A stretch of DNA of 64,000 nucleotides from Comamonadaceae bacterium (GTDB taxonomy: Bacteria; Pseudomonadota; Gammaproteobacteria; Burkholderiales; Burkholderiaceae_C). Below the pieces are notes generated by a model. That model did not search any database. It was not told where the DNA came from and was given only the letters and a program-made list of their open reading frames with translations. Made by a program: the position numbers and the translations under genes. The first letter of the stretch is position 1; every line of letters begins with the position of its first letter. Shown piece by piece: positions 27,389-36,790 of this stretch. The DNA lies in NCBI GenBank assembly GCA_013297875.1, contig JAAFIW010000001.1:62001-126000 (forward strand). The letters run 5' to 3'.

Positions 27389-27841
27389 TCAATAGCGCCT
27401 GACAACCGACTCCGCCACGCAAACCGGTTTTTCGTCGCCCTGGCGCTCTACCGTCACCTGCCAGGTCGCTTGAACACCGTTGTTGGCAATGGCCTCGCAA
27501 GCCAGCAGCTTCATATGGCCCCGCAAGCGGCTACCCACCGGTACCGGCGCAATAAAGCGTACTTTGTTCAGGCCATAGTTCACACCCATGCGCGACTGGG
27601 TGATTTCAATGGCTGACTCGAAAAACAGCGGCAACAACGACAGCGTCAGAAAGCCATGTGCAATGGGCGCGCCAAACGGGCCTGAGCGGGCCTTGTCTTC
27701 ATCGACGTGAATCCACTGGTAGTCGCCAGTGGCCTGGGCAAACAGATTGATCTGGGTTTGGGTGATCGTGACCCAGTTGCTGACGGCCACGTCCTGGCCG
27801 ACCAGCGGGAACAGTTCAGAGAGGTTTTGCAGGGTTTTCAT
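27389..27841 (-). CDS. MaoC-like (R)-specific enoyl-CoA hydratase
   Basis: 150 residues, single hot-dog fold. The hydratase-2 active site is ATGDYQWIHVDEDKA, where Asp and His are the catalytic dyad, followed by GPFGAPIAHGFLTLSLLP. Such proteins hydrate trans-2-enoyl-CoA to the (R)-3-hydroxy form, linking beta-oxidation to polyhydroxyalkanoate, though the physiological substrate is unknown here. Adjacent to a ParA-type gene 23 bp upstream on the same strand. Confidence 0.9.
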   Translation of the reverse strand: MKTLQNLSELFPLVGQDVAVSNWVTITQTQINLFAQATGDYQWIHVDEDKARSGPFGAPIAHGFLTLSLLPLFFESAIEITQSRMGVNYGLNKVRFIAPVPVGSRLRGHMKLLACEAIANNGVQATWQVTVERQGDEKPVCVAESVVRRY

Positions 27842-27864
27842 GAAATTCGCAGGTTCGGATTCGG

Positions 27865-28482
27865 TTATTGGTCAAGCCACTCGCAGATGGGCACCCATTG
27901 GGCCAGGTCTTTTTCCACCCGTTTGCTCGCCAGGTCAAACAAGGTCAAGCCGCCAGCGGCCATGTGAACATAGTTTTGCGTGTCACGCAGATAGGACAGC
28001 ACCGGCAAACCCAGGCTGCTCACGAATTCACCCAATTTGTCGGCAGCAATGGTGCGCGGATCGACCCGCATGCCCACGATCGCCAGCGGCTTGTTGGCCG
28101 CTTTGCGGTGCTCGGCCAGTTCGGCCAGAAAGTCCTGGGTGGCAAAAATATCAAAAATGCTGGGCTGCAGTGGCACGATGACTTTGTCGGCCAGCTTCAA
28201 GGCGTCGTTAAATCGCCAGCCATGCAGGCCCGCCGGTGTGTCCAGCACCACATGGGTGGTGCCCTTGGGCGGTTTGCCCAAGCCTTGCTCGCCAACCGCC
28301 CAACTGCTGATGGGTCGGGCATTCGCAGGCCGTAAACCAAGCCAGCGCTTTGAGGATTGCTGCTTGTCCAGGTCTCCCAACATCACCGCATGGCCGCAAC
28401 TGGCAAAGTAGCCGGCAATGTTGGTGGACAGCGTGGACTTTCCGACGCCACCCTTGGGGTTGGCTACAACGACGATGGGCAT
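27865..28482 (-). CDS. ParA/MinD family P-loop ATPase
   Basis: 205 residues. Deviant Walker A NPKGGVGKSTLSTNIAGYFA at the very N-terminus, switch I/II region HVVLDTPAG, and LGDLDKQQSSKRW. It is short, with no N-terminal DNA-binding domain and no parB or parS nearby, so it is an orphan ParA-like protein, of the type that positions cellular cargo or acts in unknown processes, rather than a plasmid partition protein. Confidence 0.88.
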   Translation of the reverse strand: MPIVVVANPKGGVGKSTLSTNIAGYFASCGHAVMLGDLDKQQSSKRWLGLRPANARPISSWAVGEQGLGKPPKGTTHVVLDTPAGLHGWRFNDALKLADKVIVPLQPSIFDIFATQDFLAELAEHRKAANKPLAIVGMRVDPRTIAADKLGEFVSSLGLPVLSYLRDTQNYVHMAAGGLTLFDLASKRVEKDLAQWVPICEWLDQ

Positions 28483-28512
28483 GCAGTCTCCGTGGCTTAT
28501 GTTGAGTTTGAA

Positions 28513-28959
28513 TCAGAGCGCCAGCGCGACACCGCCGACCACCAGTGCCACACCTGCCACCAGCAGCAGCCCCACAGCGGTTCTGGATGTTTTGGCAACC
28601 AACACCGCATCGGCTGGATTCGTCGGGTTGTAATACACAGGCACGGTGGCACCCACAGCAAAACCTGCGAGCTTTTTCATTTCGTATTTTTTCAGGTTGG
28701 ACGACGACTCCACCAGTTCGTATTTGTCGTGGGTGTATTCCGTGCCTTGCACCGCGTAGCGGTATTGCACATAGGGCTGATACATGGTCGTGCCGTCCGA
28801 TTCGTGGGTTTGCAATCGGCTGACCAATACCTTGCCGACAGCGGTCGGCCAGCCCTGCGCAGCTTTTTGCTTGGCCAGCATTTGCTGAACGCCATAAAAC
28901 GCACCCAGCCCCAGCATGACCAGGAGTGCACCCCATATCAAATCGCTGTCAAAGCTCAT
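28513..28959 (-). CDS. DUF3592 family membrane protein
   Basis: 148 residues: N-terminal membrane helix (about 7-25), a beta-rich central part (KVLVSRLQTHESDG, YVQYRYAVQGTEYTHDKYEL, VPVYYNPTNPADAVL) that is the DUF3592 pattern, and a C-terminal helix (TAVGLLLVAGVALVVGG). Function unknown. The open frame continues far upstream but only across the opposite-strand KefF-like gene; ATG 28959 is the sensible start. 30 bp upstream of the ParA gene on the same strand. Confidence 0.82.
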   Translation of the reverse strand: MSFDSDLIWGALLVMLGLGAFYGVQQMLAKQKAAQGWPTAVGKVLVSRLQTHESDGTTMYQPYVQYRYAVQGTEYTHDKYELVESSSNLKKYEMKKLAGFAVGATVPVYYNPTNPADAVLVAKTSRTAVGLLLVAGVALVVGGVALAL

Positions 28960-29013
28960 AAAAATGACCGTTTGTTTGTCGCAAGCACCGATTTTTCTTA
29001 CAAACTCTACCGC

Positions 29014-29643
29014 ATGACCGAATTTGTTCAATCCCCAGTTACGACTACCAACATCTACCTGGTCGCGGCCCACCCCGACTGGCGTGACTCGCGGGTAAAT
29101 AAACAGCTGTTCGCTGCCGCCCAGCAAACGCCAGGCATTGACGCGCACGACCTGTACACCAGCTACCCCGATTACGCGATCGACGTGCCCGCCGAACAAG
29201 CCCGCCTGGCCCGTGCACAGTTGCTGGTGCTCATGCATCCCATTCAGTGGTACAGCATGCCGGCCCTCCAAAAGCTGTGGCTGGACGAGGTGCTGACCTT
29301 TGGCTGGGCCTACGGCCAAGGTGGCAATGCCTTGCAAGGCAAAGACCTGTGGCTGGTGGCCACCACTGGCGGGCCGGAAAGCTCCTACCACCCCAACAGC
29401 TACAACCGCTACCACTTTGAAGCCTTCTTGCCGCCTTATGAACAGACCGCAGCGCTGTGCGGCATGCGCTTTCTGCCGCCACTGATCCTGCACGGAGCGC
29501 ACACGGCCAGCAATGAAACGGTTGCCACCCACGTAGCGACTTTCACGCAACGCTTGACCAGCTACCCCAGCTGGGCCGCCTCCGCAGCCATTCAGAATGT
29601 CAGCGTGCCGGCCACTGACAGGCCCGTACACCAACCCGATTGA
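29014..29643 (+). CDS. NAD(P)H-dependent quinone oxidoreductase, KefF-like
   Basis: 209 residues, flavodoxin-like fold. YLVAAHPDWRDSRVNKQLF binds the flavin phosphate; HPIQWYSMPALQKLWLDEVL, FGWAYG and LWLVATTGG are standard in the KefF/MdaB branch. It precedes a KefB-type potassium efflux gene by 9 bp, the same pairing as KefF-KefC in enteric bacteria, where the soluble protein activates the channel. Start ATG 29014 is the first in the well-conserved region. Confidence 0.88.
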   Translation: MTEFVQSPVTTTNIYLVAAHPDWRDSRVNKQLFAAAQQTPGIDAHDLYTSYPDYAIDVPAEQARLARAQLLVLMHPIQWYSMPALQKLWLDEVLTFGWAYGQGGNALQGKDLWLVATTGGPESSYHPNSYNRYHFEAFLPPYEQTAALCGMRFLPPLILHGAHTASNETVATHVATFTQRLTSYPSWAASAAIQNVSVPATDRPVHQPD

Positions 29644-29652
29644 AACGACACC

Positions 29653-31503
29653 ATGGAACACGCCCCCGCCTGGCTGGTCAACAGCCTGATTTACCTGAGC
29701 GCTGCGGTGATTGCCGTGCCGCTGTCCAAGGCCCTGGGCCTGGGGTCCATCATTGGCTACCTGGCGGCGGGCATTGCGATTGGCCCCTGGGGCCTGAAGC
29801 TGGTCACCGATGTCGAGACCATTTTGCATTTCGCCGAATTTGGCGTGGTGCTGATGCTGTTTCTGGTGGGGCTGGAGCTGGAACCGAAGCGGCTGTGGAA
29901 CCTGCGACGCCCGATCTTCGGCTGGGGCAGCGCCCAGGTGCTGGCCTGCACTGCATTGCTCACCGCTGCGGGTATGGCGTTTGGCGTGGGCTGGAAGATC
30001 AGCCTGGTGGCGGCGCTGGGCTTGGCCCTGTCGTCGACCGCCATTGCCTTGCAGGTGATGGGCGAGCGCAACCTGCTGCCCACGCAAAGCGGGCAAGCCG
30101 GGTTTTCGATTTTGCTGTTCCAGGATGTGGCGGCTATTCCCATATTGGCGTTGCTGCCGCTGCTGGGCGTTGCAGCAGTGGGTTTAGAGCCAAATCAGGT
30201 ATCCGCCCATGGAAACACTGCTCAAGCAGCTATTAAAATAATAGCGGTTATGGCGGCCATTGTGCTGGGTGGGCGACTGGCCGTGCGGCCGCTTTTGCGC
30301 TGGATTGCCAAAAGCGACACGCCTGAAATTTTCACTGCGGCGGCCTTGTTGCTGGTGGTGGCGATTGCGGCGCTGATGCAATACATCGGCCTGTCGATGG
30401 CGCTGGGGGCTTTTCTGGCTGGCGTGTTGCTGGCCGAAAGCGAGTACCGCCGCGAGTTGGAAACCGACATTGAGCCTTTCAAAGGCCTGCTGCTGGGCCT
30501 GTTTTTCATTGCCGTGGGCATGAGCATTGACTTTGGCGTGCTGCTGAAATCACCCGGCGTGGTGGCTGCCGTGGTGCTGGGCTTTCTGCTCATCAAGGCG
30601 ATGGTGATTTACGGCCTGGCACGGTTGATGAAGCTGCCCTTTCAGGAGCGCCCGGTGTTCACCCTGCTGCTGGCCCAAGGCGGCGAGTTTGCGTTTGTGG
30701 TGTTTCAGGCGGCAGCGGGTGCCAAGGTGTTTCCGGCAGAAACCGCGTCGCTCTTGATTGGTGCAGTCGCCGTGTCCATGCTGCTCAGCCCGCTGGTGCT
30801 GGTGACCATTGACAAGTTGCTGCTGCCGCGCTGGGCCAACTGCGACGCGCCACAACTGGAGGAGATCAAGGAAGAGCAGCACGCGCCCATCATCATTGCT
30901 GGGTTTGGCCGCTACGGCCAGATCATTGCCCGCCTGCTGCTGGCCGAGGGCATACCGGCCACCGTGCTGGACCACGATGCCGACATGATTGAAGCGGCCA
31001 GGAATTTTGGCTACCGCGTGTTTTATGGCGACGCCAGCCGCCTGGACTTGCTGCGCACCGCAGGTGCAGACGAGGCCCGCGTGCTGGTGCTGGCGGTGGA
31101 CGATGTCGATCAGTCACTTGAAATTGCCGACCTGGTGCGCGAGCACTTTCCGCATCTGCAGGTGGTGGCCCGGGCCCGCGACGTGAACCACTGGAACCGC
31201 CTGCGCGACCGGGGCGTGAACCAGGTAGAGCGCGAGCTGTTCGAGTCCAGCCTGCGCAGTGGCCGCAGCGTATTAGAGGCGCTGGGCTACCCCGCGCACG
31301 AAGCCCGCCAGCAAGCCATGCGCTTTCGCCAGCACAACCTGGCACTGTTCGAGCAGCTGCGCCCGCACTACCAAGACCGTGCCAAGCTGATTGCCGTGGT
31401 CAAAGAAGGCCGTGCCCAGTTGGAAGAACAAATGGCCCGGGAGCGGCAAGAGCGCCAGGCCCGCGCCGGGCAAAAACCACCCGGCTGGAGCAGTGGCGAG
31501 TGA
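29653..31503 (+). CDS. Glutathione-gated K+/H+ antiporter, KefB/KefC type
   Basis: 616 residues: a CPA2 antiporter membrane domain of about 12 helices (residues 1-385) with the conserved GLELEPKRLW loop, a short linker, and a cytoplasmic RCK_N domain (from about residue 413) with the nucleotide-binding Rossmann motif IIAGFGRYGQIIARLLLAEG. The protein exports K+ during electrophile stress and lowers cytoplasmic pH. The repeat at 30205-30245 encodes SAHGNTAQAAIKIIA (residues 185-198), between two membrane helices. Ends in a basic tail. Confidence 0.93.
   Translation: MEHAPAWLVNSLIYLSAAVIAVPLSKALGLGSIIGYLAAGIAIGPWGLKLVTDVETILHFAEFGVVLMLFLVGLELEPKRLWNLRRPIFGWGSAQVLACTALLTAAGMAFGVGWKISLVAALGLALSSTAIALQVMGERNLLPTQSGQAGFSILLFQDVAAIPILALLPLLGVAAVGLEPNQVSAHGNTAQAAIKIIAVMAAIVLGGRLAVRPLLRWIAKSDTPEIFTAAALLLVVAIAALMQYIGLSMALGAFLAGVLLAESEYRRELETDIEPFKGLLLGLFFIAVGMSIDFGVLLKSPGVVAAVVLGFLLIKAMVIYGLARLMKLPFQERPVFTLLLAQGGEFAFVVFQAAAGAKVFPAETASLLIGAVAVSMLLSPLVLVTIDKLLLPRWANCDAPQLEEIKEEQHAPIIIAGFGRYGQIIARLLLAEGIPATVLDHDADMIEAARNFGYRVFYGDASRLDLLRTAGADEARVLVLAVDDVDQSLEIADLVREHFPHLQVVARARDVNHWNRLRDRGVNQVERELFESSLRSGRSVLEALGYPAHEARQQAMRFRQHNLALFEQLRPHYQDRAKLIAVVKEGRAQLEEQMARERQERQARAGQKPPGWSSGE
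30205..30245 (+). repeat. Short palindromic repeat, in frame in kefB-like gene
   Basis: GCCCATGGAAACACTGCTCA then AGCAGCTATTAAAATAATAGC. It is the only copy located in a plus-strand gene, and there the element is on the plus strand as well, so the encoded peptide frame is kept (TAQAAIKIIA). Confidence 0.85.
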
Positions 31504-31574
31504 CGAATTGCAAACGGGCCTGTTGATTGCTACCGTCAGAGCAAAACCACGCCACTGCCACAAATTCGTAAGCA

Positions 31575-31597
31575 AGTGTTTTTCATTGAAAAACACT
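31575..31597. other. Perfect A/T-rich inverted repeat after kefB
   Basis: AGTGTTTTTCA-T-TGAAAAACACT is a perfect 11-bp stem about 70 bp after the kefB-like stop. It overlaps the first NrdR-like box by 5 bp. It could be a weak terminator for the upstream transcript or part of the nrdA control region. Confidence 0.5.
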
Positions 31598-31639
31598 ACC
31601 TGTAGTGCTTGAGTTCCTATCTGCCACTAGCTATAGTGT
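31593..31639. promoter_or_regulatory. Pair of NrdR-like boxes upstream of nrdA
   Basis: ACACTACCTGTAGTGC (31593-31608) and CCACTAGCTATAGTGT (31624-31639) are two 16-bp palindromes with starts 31 bp apart, that is about three helical turns. Paired 16-bp palindromes with this spacing are the known target of NrdR, the ATP/dATP-sensing repressor of ribonucleotide reductase genes. The remaining leader to 31786 has nothing else I can name. Confidence 0.7.
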
Positions 31640-31786
31640 GCGCTGCAGCCTTTCAACAGGTCTCAACCGATGATAAAAAAAGTTGTTCGCAGTCCAGCAT
31701 AGGTTCCGCCCCTGATCCATCCTGAAGCTGCACCACACACACCACACACCCGCTTAACTGATCAGAACTGAGAAAGCCCAGTGCCC

Positions 31787-34723
31787 ATGTCCACAGCCAC
31801 AGCCACATTTGCCGCTCCTAAAATCATTGCACCTCCCCTGGTGACACGCGTACCCGTTGCCACCTCAGATACAGCCTCCGTTCCTAGCAACCCCCTGGCC
31901 AACTACCAGATCATCCGCCGCAATGGCGCAGTCGTGCCGTTTGAGCCCAACAAGATCGCCGTGGCCATGATGAAGGCCTTTCTCGCTGTGCATGGCACGC
32001 AAGGCGCAGCGTCGGCCAGCGTGCGCGAGACGGTCGACGGTCTGACCCAGGCGGTGATCCGCGCCATGGTGCGCTCGCGCCCCGGCGGAGGCACCTTTCA
32101 TATTGAAGACGTGCAAGACCAGGTGGAACTGGGCTTGATGCGCGGCGGTCACCACGAGATTGCCCGCGCCTACGTGCTCTACCGCGAGCGCCGCACCCAG
32201 GAGCGTGCGAAGCTGAGCCAGCACGCCGCACCGCAAGCGCTCACCCTGCATGTGTTGGACGGTGGTGAGCGCGTGGCGCTGGACTTGAACCAACTGCAGG
32301 CCTTGATTGCCAGCACCTGCCAGGGCCTGGGCGACGACATCAAACCCGACCCTATCCTGGCAGAGACCCTGCGTAATCTGTACGACGGTGTGCCGCTGGA
32401 CGAGGTGTACAAGGCCTCCATCCTGGCCGCCCGCACCCTGATTGAAAAAGACCCCGACTACACCTATGCCACGGCCCGGCTGCTGCTGCACACTATCTTC
32501 AAGGAAGTGATGGGGCGTGACGTCTTGCCGGCCGACATGGCCCAGGCCTACAGCGACTACTTTCCCGGCTTCATCAAAACCGGCGTGGAGGCCGAGTTGC
32601 TTGACGAAAAGCTGTTGCAGTTTGACTTGAAGCGCCTGGGCGCAGCCTTGAAGGCCGAGCGCGATCTGCAGTTTGACTACCTGGGCCTGCAAACCCTGTA
32701 TGACCGCTACTTCCTGCATGTGCGCAAGACCCGCATCGAGTTGCCACAGGCCTTCTTCATGCGCGTGGCCATGGGCCTGTCGCTCAACGAAATCGACCGT
32801 GAGGCGCGCGCCATTGAGTTCTACGAGGTGCTGTCCAGCTTTGACTTCATGTCCAGCACGCCCACGCTGTTTAACAGCGGCACCCTGCGTTCGCAGCTGT
32901 CCAGCTGCTACCTGACCACCGTGCCCGATGACCTGGATGGCATTTACGAGTCGATCAAGGAAAACGCCTTGCTGTCCAAGTTTGCCGGCGGCCTGGGCAA
33001 TGACTGGACACGCGTACGCGCCCTGGGCAGTCATATCAAAGGCACCAACGGTGAATCGCAAGGCGTGGTGCCCTTCCTGAAAGTGGTCAATGACACAGCA
33101 GTGGCTGTGAACCAGGGCGGCAAGCGCAAGGGCGCGGTCTGCACCTATCTGGAAAGCTGGCACCTGGACATCGAAGAGTTTCTGGAGCTGCGCAAAAACA
33201 CCGGCGACGACCGCCGCCGCACGCACGACATGAACACCGCCAACTGGATTCCTGATCTGTTCATGCGCCGCGTGATGGAAAAGGGCGAGTGGACCTTGTT
33301 TTCGCCCAACAACGTGCCCGACCTGCACGACAAGTTTGGTGCCGATTTCGAGAAGGCCTACGTCGCCTATGAAGAGAAGGCCCGACGCGGTGAACTCAAA
33401 CCCAGCAAGACCGTGCAGGCCAGCGACATGTGGCGCAAGATGCTGTCGATGCTGTTTGAAACCGGCCACCCGTGGATCACGTTCAAAGACGCTTGTAATG
33501 TGCGCAGCCCGCAGCAGCACATTGGCGTGGTGCATTCGTCCAACCTGTGCACCGAAATCACACTGAACACCAGCGACACCGAAACCGCCGTGTGCAACCT
33601 GGGCTCCATCAACCTGCTGCAGCACCTGCGCGCCGACGGCCAGGGCATGGACCACGAGAAGCTACAGCGCACCGCGACCACCGCCATGCGCATGCTGGAC
33701 AACGTGATCGACATCAACTACTACGCGGTGAAGAAAGCGCGCGACTCCAATATGCGCCACCGCCCTGTGGGCTTGGGCATCATGGGCTTTCAGGATGCGC
33801 TGTACCAACTGCGCATTCCCTATGCCTCGCAACAAGCCGTGGAGTTTGCCGACCAGTCGATGGAAGCCGTGTGCTACTACGCCTACTGGGCATCCACGGA
33901 GTTGGCCCGCGAGCGCGGCAAATACGCCAGCTACAAAGGCTCGCTGTGGGACAAAGGCGTGCTGCCACTGGACACGCTCGCCATGCTCAACCAGGCACGT
34001 GGCGGCTATGTTGAAGTGGATACCTCAGCCACGCTCGACTGGAACGCGCTGCGCAGCAAGATCGCGGCCGATGGCATGCGCAATTCCAATTGCGTGGCCA
34101 TTGCACCGACTGCCACCATCTCCAACATCATCGGGGTCGATGCATCGATTGAGCCCTGCTTTGGCAACCTGTCCGTCAAGTCCAACCTGTCGGGCGAATT
34201 CACCGTCATCAACCACTACCTGGTGCGCGACCTCAAACGCCTGGGCTTGTGGGACGATGTGATGGTGATGGACCTCAAGCACTTTGATGGCTCGCTGCGC
34301 CCGATCGATCGTGTGCCACAAGAAGTCAAAGCCTTGTATGCCACTGCGTTTGAAGTGGAGCCACAGTGGTTGGTGGAGGCTGCTGCACGCCGCCAGAAGT
34401 GGATTGACCAGGCCCAGTCGCTGAACATCTACATGGCCGGTGCGTCGGGCAAGAAGCTGGACGACACCTACAAGCTGGCTTGGGTGCGTGGTTTGAAGAC
34501 CACCTACTACCTGCGCACCAGCAGCGCCACACATGCAGAGAAATCCACGGTGCAATCGGGTCGACTCAATGCGGTGTCATCCGGTGGCGTGGCACCAAAA
34601 GGCTCTGGCATCAGCGCAGTGGACGCAGCCGCACAAGCGGCCACCATGCAGATGAGCACAGAGGCAGCGACCGACATCAAGTTCTGTGCAATTGATGACC
34701 CCGGTTGCGAGGCCTGCCAATAA
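31787..34723 (+). CDS. nrdA: Ribonucleoside-diphosphate reductase alpha subunit, class Ia
   Basis: 978 residues, longer than E. coli NrdA (761) because of an extended N-terminus that holds an ATP-cone (IIRRNGAVVPFEPNKIAVAM) and a probable second cone-like segment near residue 150-230. Active-site Cys residues: SSCYLT, the radical Cys in SSNLCTEITL, its partner in AVCNLGSINLL, and the redox pair in the C-terminal tail (PGCEACQ). Tyr residues for radical transfer are in KTTYYLRTS. ATG 31787 (MSTATATF) is preferred; a GTG two codons earlier is possible. nrdB follows after 133 bp. Confidence 0.96.
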   Translation: MSTATATFAAPKIIAPPLVTRVPVATSDTASVPSNPLANYQIIRRNGAVVPFEPNKIAVAMMKAFLAVHGTQGAASASVRETVDGLTQAVIRAMVRSRPGGGTFHIEDVQDQVELGLMRGGHHEIARAYVLYRERRTQERAKLSQHAAPQALTLHVLDGGERVALDLNQLQALIASTCQGLGDDIKPDPILAETLRNLYDGVPLDEVYKASILAARTLIEKDPDYTYATARLLLHTIFKEVMGRDVLPADMAQAYSDYFPGFIKTGVEAELLDEKLLQFDLKRLGAALKAERDLQFDYLGLQTLYDRYFLHVRKTRIELPQAFFMRVAMGLSLNEIDREARAIEFYEVLSSFDFMSSTPTLFNSGTLRSQLSSCYLTTVPDDLDGIYESIKENALLSKFAGGLGNDWTRVRALGSHIKGTNGESQGVVPFLKVVNDTAVAVNQGGKRKGAVCTYLESWHLDIEEFLELRKNTGDDRRRTHDMNTANWIPDLFMRRVMEKGEWTLFSPNNVPDLHDKFGADFEKAYVAYEEKARRGELKPSKTVQASDMWRKMLSMLFETGHPWITFKDACNVRSPQQHIGVVHSSNLCTEITLNTSDTETAVCNLGSINLLQHLRADGQGMDHEKLQRTATTAMRMLDNVIDINYYAVKKARDSNMRHRPVGLGIMGFQDALYQLRIPYASQQAVEFADQSMEAVCYYAYWASTELARERGKYASYKGSLWDKGVLPLDTLAMLNQARGGYVEVDTSATLDWNALRSKIAADGMRNSNCVAIAPTATISNIIGVDASIEPCFGNLSVKSNLSGEFTVINHYLVRDLKRLGLWDDVMVMDLKHFDGSLRPIDRVPQEVKALYATAFEVEPQWLVEAAARRQKWIDQAQSLNIYMAGASGKKLDDTYKLAWVRGLKTTYYLRTSSATHAEKSTVQSGRLNAVSSGGVAPKGSGISAVDAAAQAATMQMSTEAATDIKFCAIDDPGCEACQ

Positions 34724-34730
34724 GCACGCA

Positions 34731-34760
34731 TGCATCGCGCAGCACATGCACTGCGATGCA
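34731..34760. other. Hairpin between nrdA and nrdB
   Basis: TGCATCGC (34731-34738) and GCGATGCA (34753-34760) form a perfect 8-bp stem immediately after the nrdA stop, without a U run. It may protect or attenuate the dicistronic message. A second short inverted repeat (AATGAA...TTCATT) lies near 34800. Confidence 0.45.
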
Positions 34761-34856
34761 ATTGAGCAACATCTACACAACAAACCTTGGCAGTGATGCG
34801 AATGAACACTATTCATTTCGTAGCACTGCTCTCATAATCGGAGCACTGGAAAACTT

Positions 34857-36056
34857 ATGCTGACCTGGGACGAAGAAGTCACCCCCACACTGCCAACGCA
34901 ATTGCACAACGACCCCTTGGTGGGTCGTGAGGCAGCCGTCACGCCTGCCGCTGCTGCTGTGGTTTCCACAACCCTCTCGCAAGCCTTTACCTTCACGGCA
35001 CAAGCTGCCAAAGATGCGGCCAAGACACCCGCTGCCCATCGCCGTGTCAATGCTGCCGACAAGCGCATCATCAACGGCCAGACCGATGTGAATCAGCTGG
35101 TGCCTTTCAAGTACAAGTGGGCCTGGGAAAAATACCTAGCCACGTGCGCCAATCACTGGATGCCACAAGAGGTGAACATGACGCGCGACATCGCGTTGTG
35201 GAAAGACCCCAATGGCTTGACGGAAGACGAGCGACGCATCATCAAACGCAACCTGGGTTTTTTTGTCACGGCCGATTCGCTTGCCGCCAACAACATCGTG
35301 CTGGGCACTTACCGCCACATCACCGCACCCGAGTGCCGCCAGTTCCTGCTGCGCCAGGCCTTTGAAGAAGCAATCCATACCCACGCATACCAATACATCG
35401 TGGAGTCATTGGGTCTGGACGAAAGCGAAATTTTCAATGCCTACAACGAGGTGCAGTCAATCCGCGAGAAAGACCAGTTCCTGATCCCGTTCATCGAGGC
35501 CATCAGCGACCCCCACTTTCATACCGGCACCCACGAAAACGACCAGACCTTGCTCAAAAGTCTGATCGTGTTTGCCTGCCTGATGGAAGGCCTGTTTTTC
35601 TACGTCGGCTTCACGCAGATCCTGGCCCTGGGTCGGCAAAACAAGATGACGGGCGCTGCCGAGCAATACCAGTACATCCTGCGCGACGAGTCCATGCATT
35701 GCAATTTCGGCATTGACCTGATCAACCAGCTCAAGCTGGAAAATCCGCACCTGTGGACAGCCCCATTCAAGGTCGAAATCAATGCCTTGTTTCACAAAGC
35801 CGTCGAGCTGGAATACAAGTACGCCGAAGACACCATGCCCCGTGGTGTGCTGGGCATGAACGCATCGATGTTCAAAGGCTATTTGCGCTATATCGCCAAT
35901 CGCCGCGCCACCCAGATCGGTCTGGAAGAGTTGTTCCCTAATGAGACCAACCCCTTCCCCTGGATGAGCGAAATGATTGACCTCAAGAAAGAGCGCAACT
36001 TTTTTGAGACCCGTGTCATTGAATACCAGTCGGGCGGTGCCCTGTCCTGGGATTGA
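34857..36056 (+). CDS. nrdB: Ribonucleoside-diphosphate reductase beta subunit, class Ia
   Basis: 399 residues. Diiron-tyrosyl radical protein: carboxylate/His ligands are visible in [10 protein letters not shown] (Asp), [16 protein letters not shown] (Glu, His and the candidate radical Tyr), LMEGLFFY (Glu) and [10 protein letters not shown] (Glu, His). The C-terminal tail GGALSWD fits the NrdA-binding tail. The N-terminal 55 residues are Ala/Thr rich and longer than in E. coli NrdB. Directly downstream of nrdA, probably one transcript. Confidence 0.95.
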   Translation: MLTWDEEVTPTLPTQLHNDPLVGREAAVTPAAAAVVSTTLSQAFTFTAQAAKDAAKTPAAHRRVNAADKRIINGQTDVNQLVPFKYKWAWEKYLATCANHWMPQEVNMTRDIALWKDPNGLTEDERRIIKRNLGFFVTADSLAANNIVLGTYRHITAPECRQFLLRQAFEEAIHTHAYQYIVESLGLDESEIFNAYNEVQSIREKDQFLIPFIEAISDPHFHTGTHENDQTLLKSLIVFACLMEGLFFYVGFTQILALGRQNKMTGAAEQYQYILRDESMHCNFGIDLINQLKLENPHLWTAPFKVEINALFHKAVELEYKYAEDTMPRGVLGMNASMFKGYLRYIANRRATQIGLEELFPNETNPFPWMSEMIDLKKERNFFETRVIEYQSGGALSWD

Positions 36057-36138
36057 ACACAATGATTTTCAGAACCACGCCCGACGCTGACCGCACCCCA
36101 GAGTGTGGCGACGGCAGGCGTACCCGCGTTCATGGTGC

Positions 36139-36167
36139 TGGGCAGAGCATGTCAATGCACCTGCCCA
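36139..36167. other. Stem-loop in the nrdB-H1 gap
   Basis: TGGGCAG (36139-36145) pairs with CTGCCCA (36161-36167), enclosing a second stem GCAT/ATGC. There is no T run on either side, so it is not a classic terminator. The 197-bp gap holds nothing else recognisable apart from the promoter-proximal Shine-Dalgarno of the next gene. Confidence 0.45.
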
Positions 36168-36253
36168 ACATCATGAATCACTTCATACCTCGACCAACCG
36201 GTACGAAGTGCTTCTTTAGTTGAAACTTTTCAACTTGATCCAAGGAGAAAGAA

Positions 36254-36706
36254 ATGGCAACTGCAAAAAAACCGGCCGCTAAGAAGGTCGTCGCGAAGAA
36301 GGCTCCAGCAGCAAAGAAAGCTGTAGCCAAGTCGGCTCCTGCCAAAAAGGCAGCCGCTAAAAAAGCCGTGGTAGCAACGAAAGCGCCGGCAAAAAAAGTA
36401 GCAGCCAAAAAAGCAGCACCGGCTAAAAAAGCGGCGCCTGCCAAAAAAGCTGCTGCAAAGGCCGCACCGGCCAAAAAAGCTGCACCAGCCAAGAAAGCTG
36501 CAGCCAAAAAGGTAGTGGCCAAAAAAGCCGCTGCAAAGCCTGTCGCCAAAAAAGCCGCGAAAAAGCCCGCTGCGAAGAAAGCCGCGAAAGCACCCGCTGC
36601 CCCTGCTGCCCCCGCAGCAAAACCAGCCAAGCCTGCAGCACCCGCTGCCCAGACGACGCTGAACCCACAGGCAGCATGGCCGTTTCCAACAGCCAGCAAG
36701 CCCTGA
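36254..36706 (+). CDS. Histone H1-like DNA-binding protein
   Basis: 150 residues made almost wholly of Lys, Ala, Pro and Val in KKAAAKK/PAKKA repeats, without a globular domain, ending in a Pro/Ala-rich tail (QTTLNPQAAWPFPTASKP). Such H1-like proteins (HctB/AlgP type) bind DNA non-specifically and are common in this bacterial family. A strong ribosome site (AAGGAG) precedes ATG 36254. The many short DNA repeats make copy-number variation between strains likely. A terminator follows. Confidence 0.88.
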   Translation: MATAKKPAAKKVVAKKAPAAKKAVAKSAPAKKAAAKKAVVATKAPAKKVAAKKAAPAKKAAPAKKAAAKAAPAKKAAPAKKAAAKKVVAKKAAAKPVAKKAAKKPAAKKAAKAPAAPAAPAAKPAKPAAPAAQTTLNPQAAWPFPTASKP

Positions 36707-36732
36707 AGAACGCGCCCTCGGCGTTCACCCTC

Positions 36733-36762
36733 AAGCCCGGTGCCGCAAGGCCCGGGCTTTTT
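36733..36762 (+). terminator. Intrinsic terminator after the H1-like gene
   Basis: AAGCCCGG (36733-36740) pairs with CCGGGCTT (36752-36759), followed by a T run (TTTTT). Classic rho-independent form. Confidence 0.88.
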
Positions 36763-36790
36763 CACTGGGTTGAATCCAGATTCCGGGTTG

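Noticed and set aside
36254-36706. CRISPR-like or tandem-repeat array
   Set aside because: The repeats are codon repeats of a Lys/Ala protein in one frame, not repeats with unique spacers.
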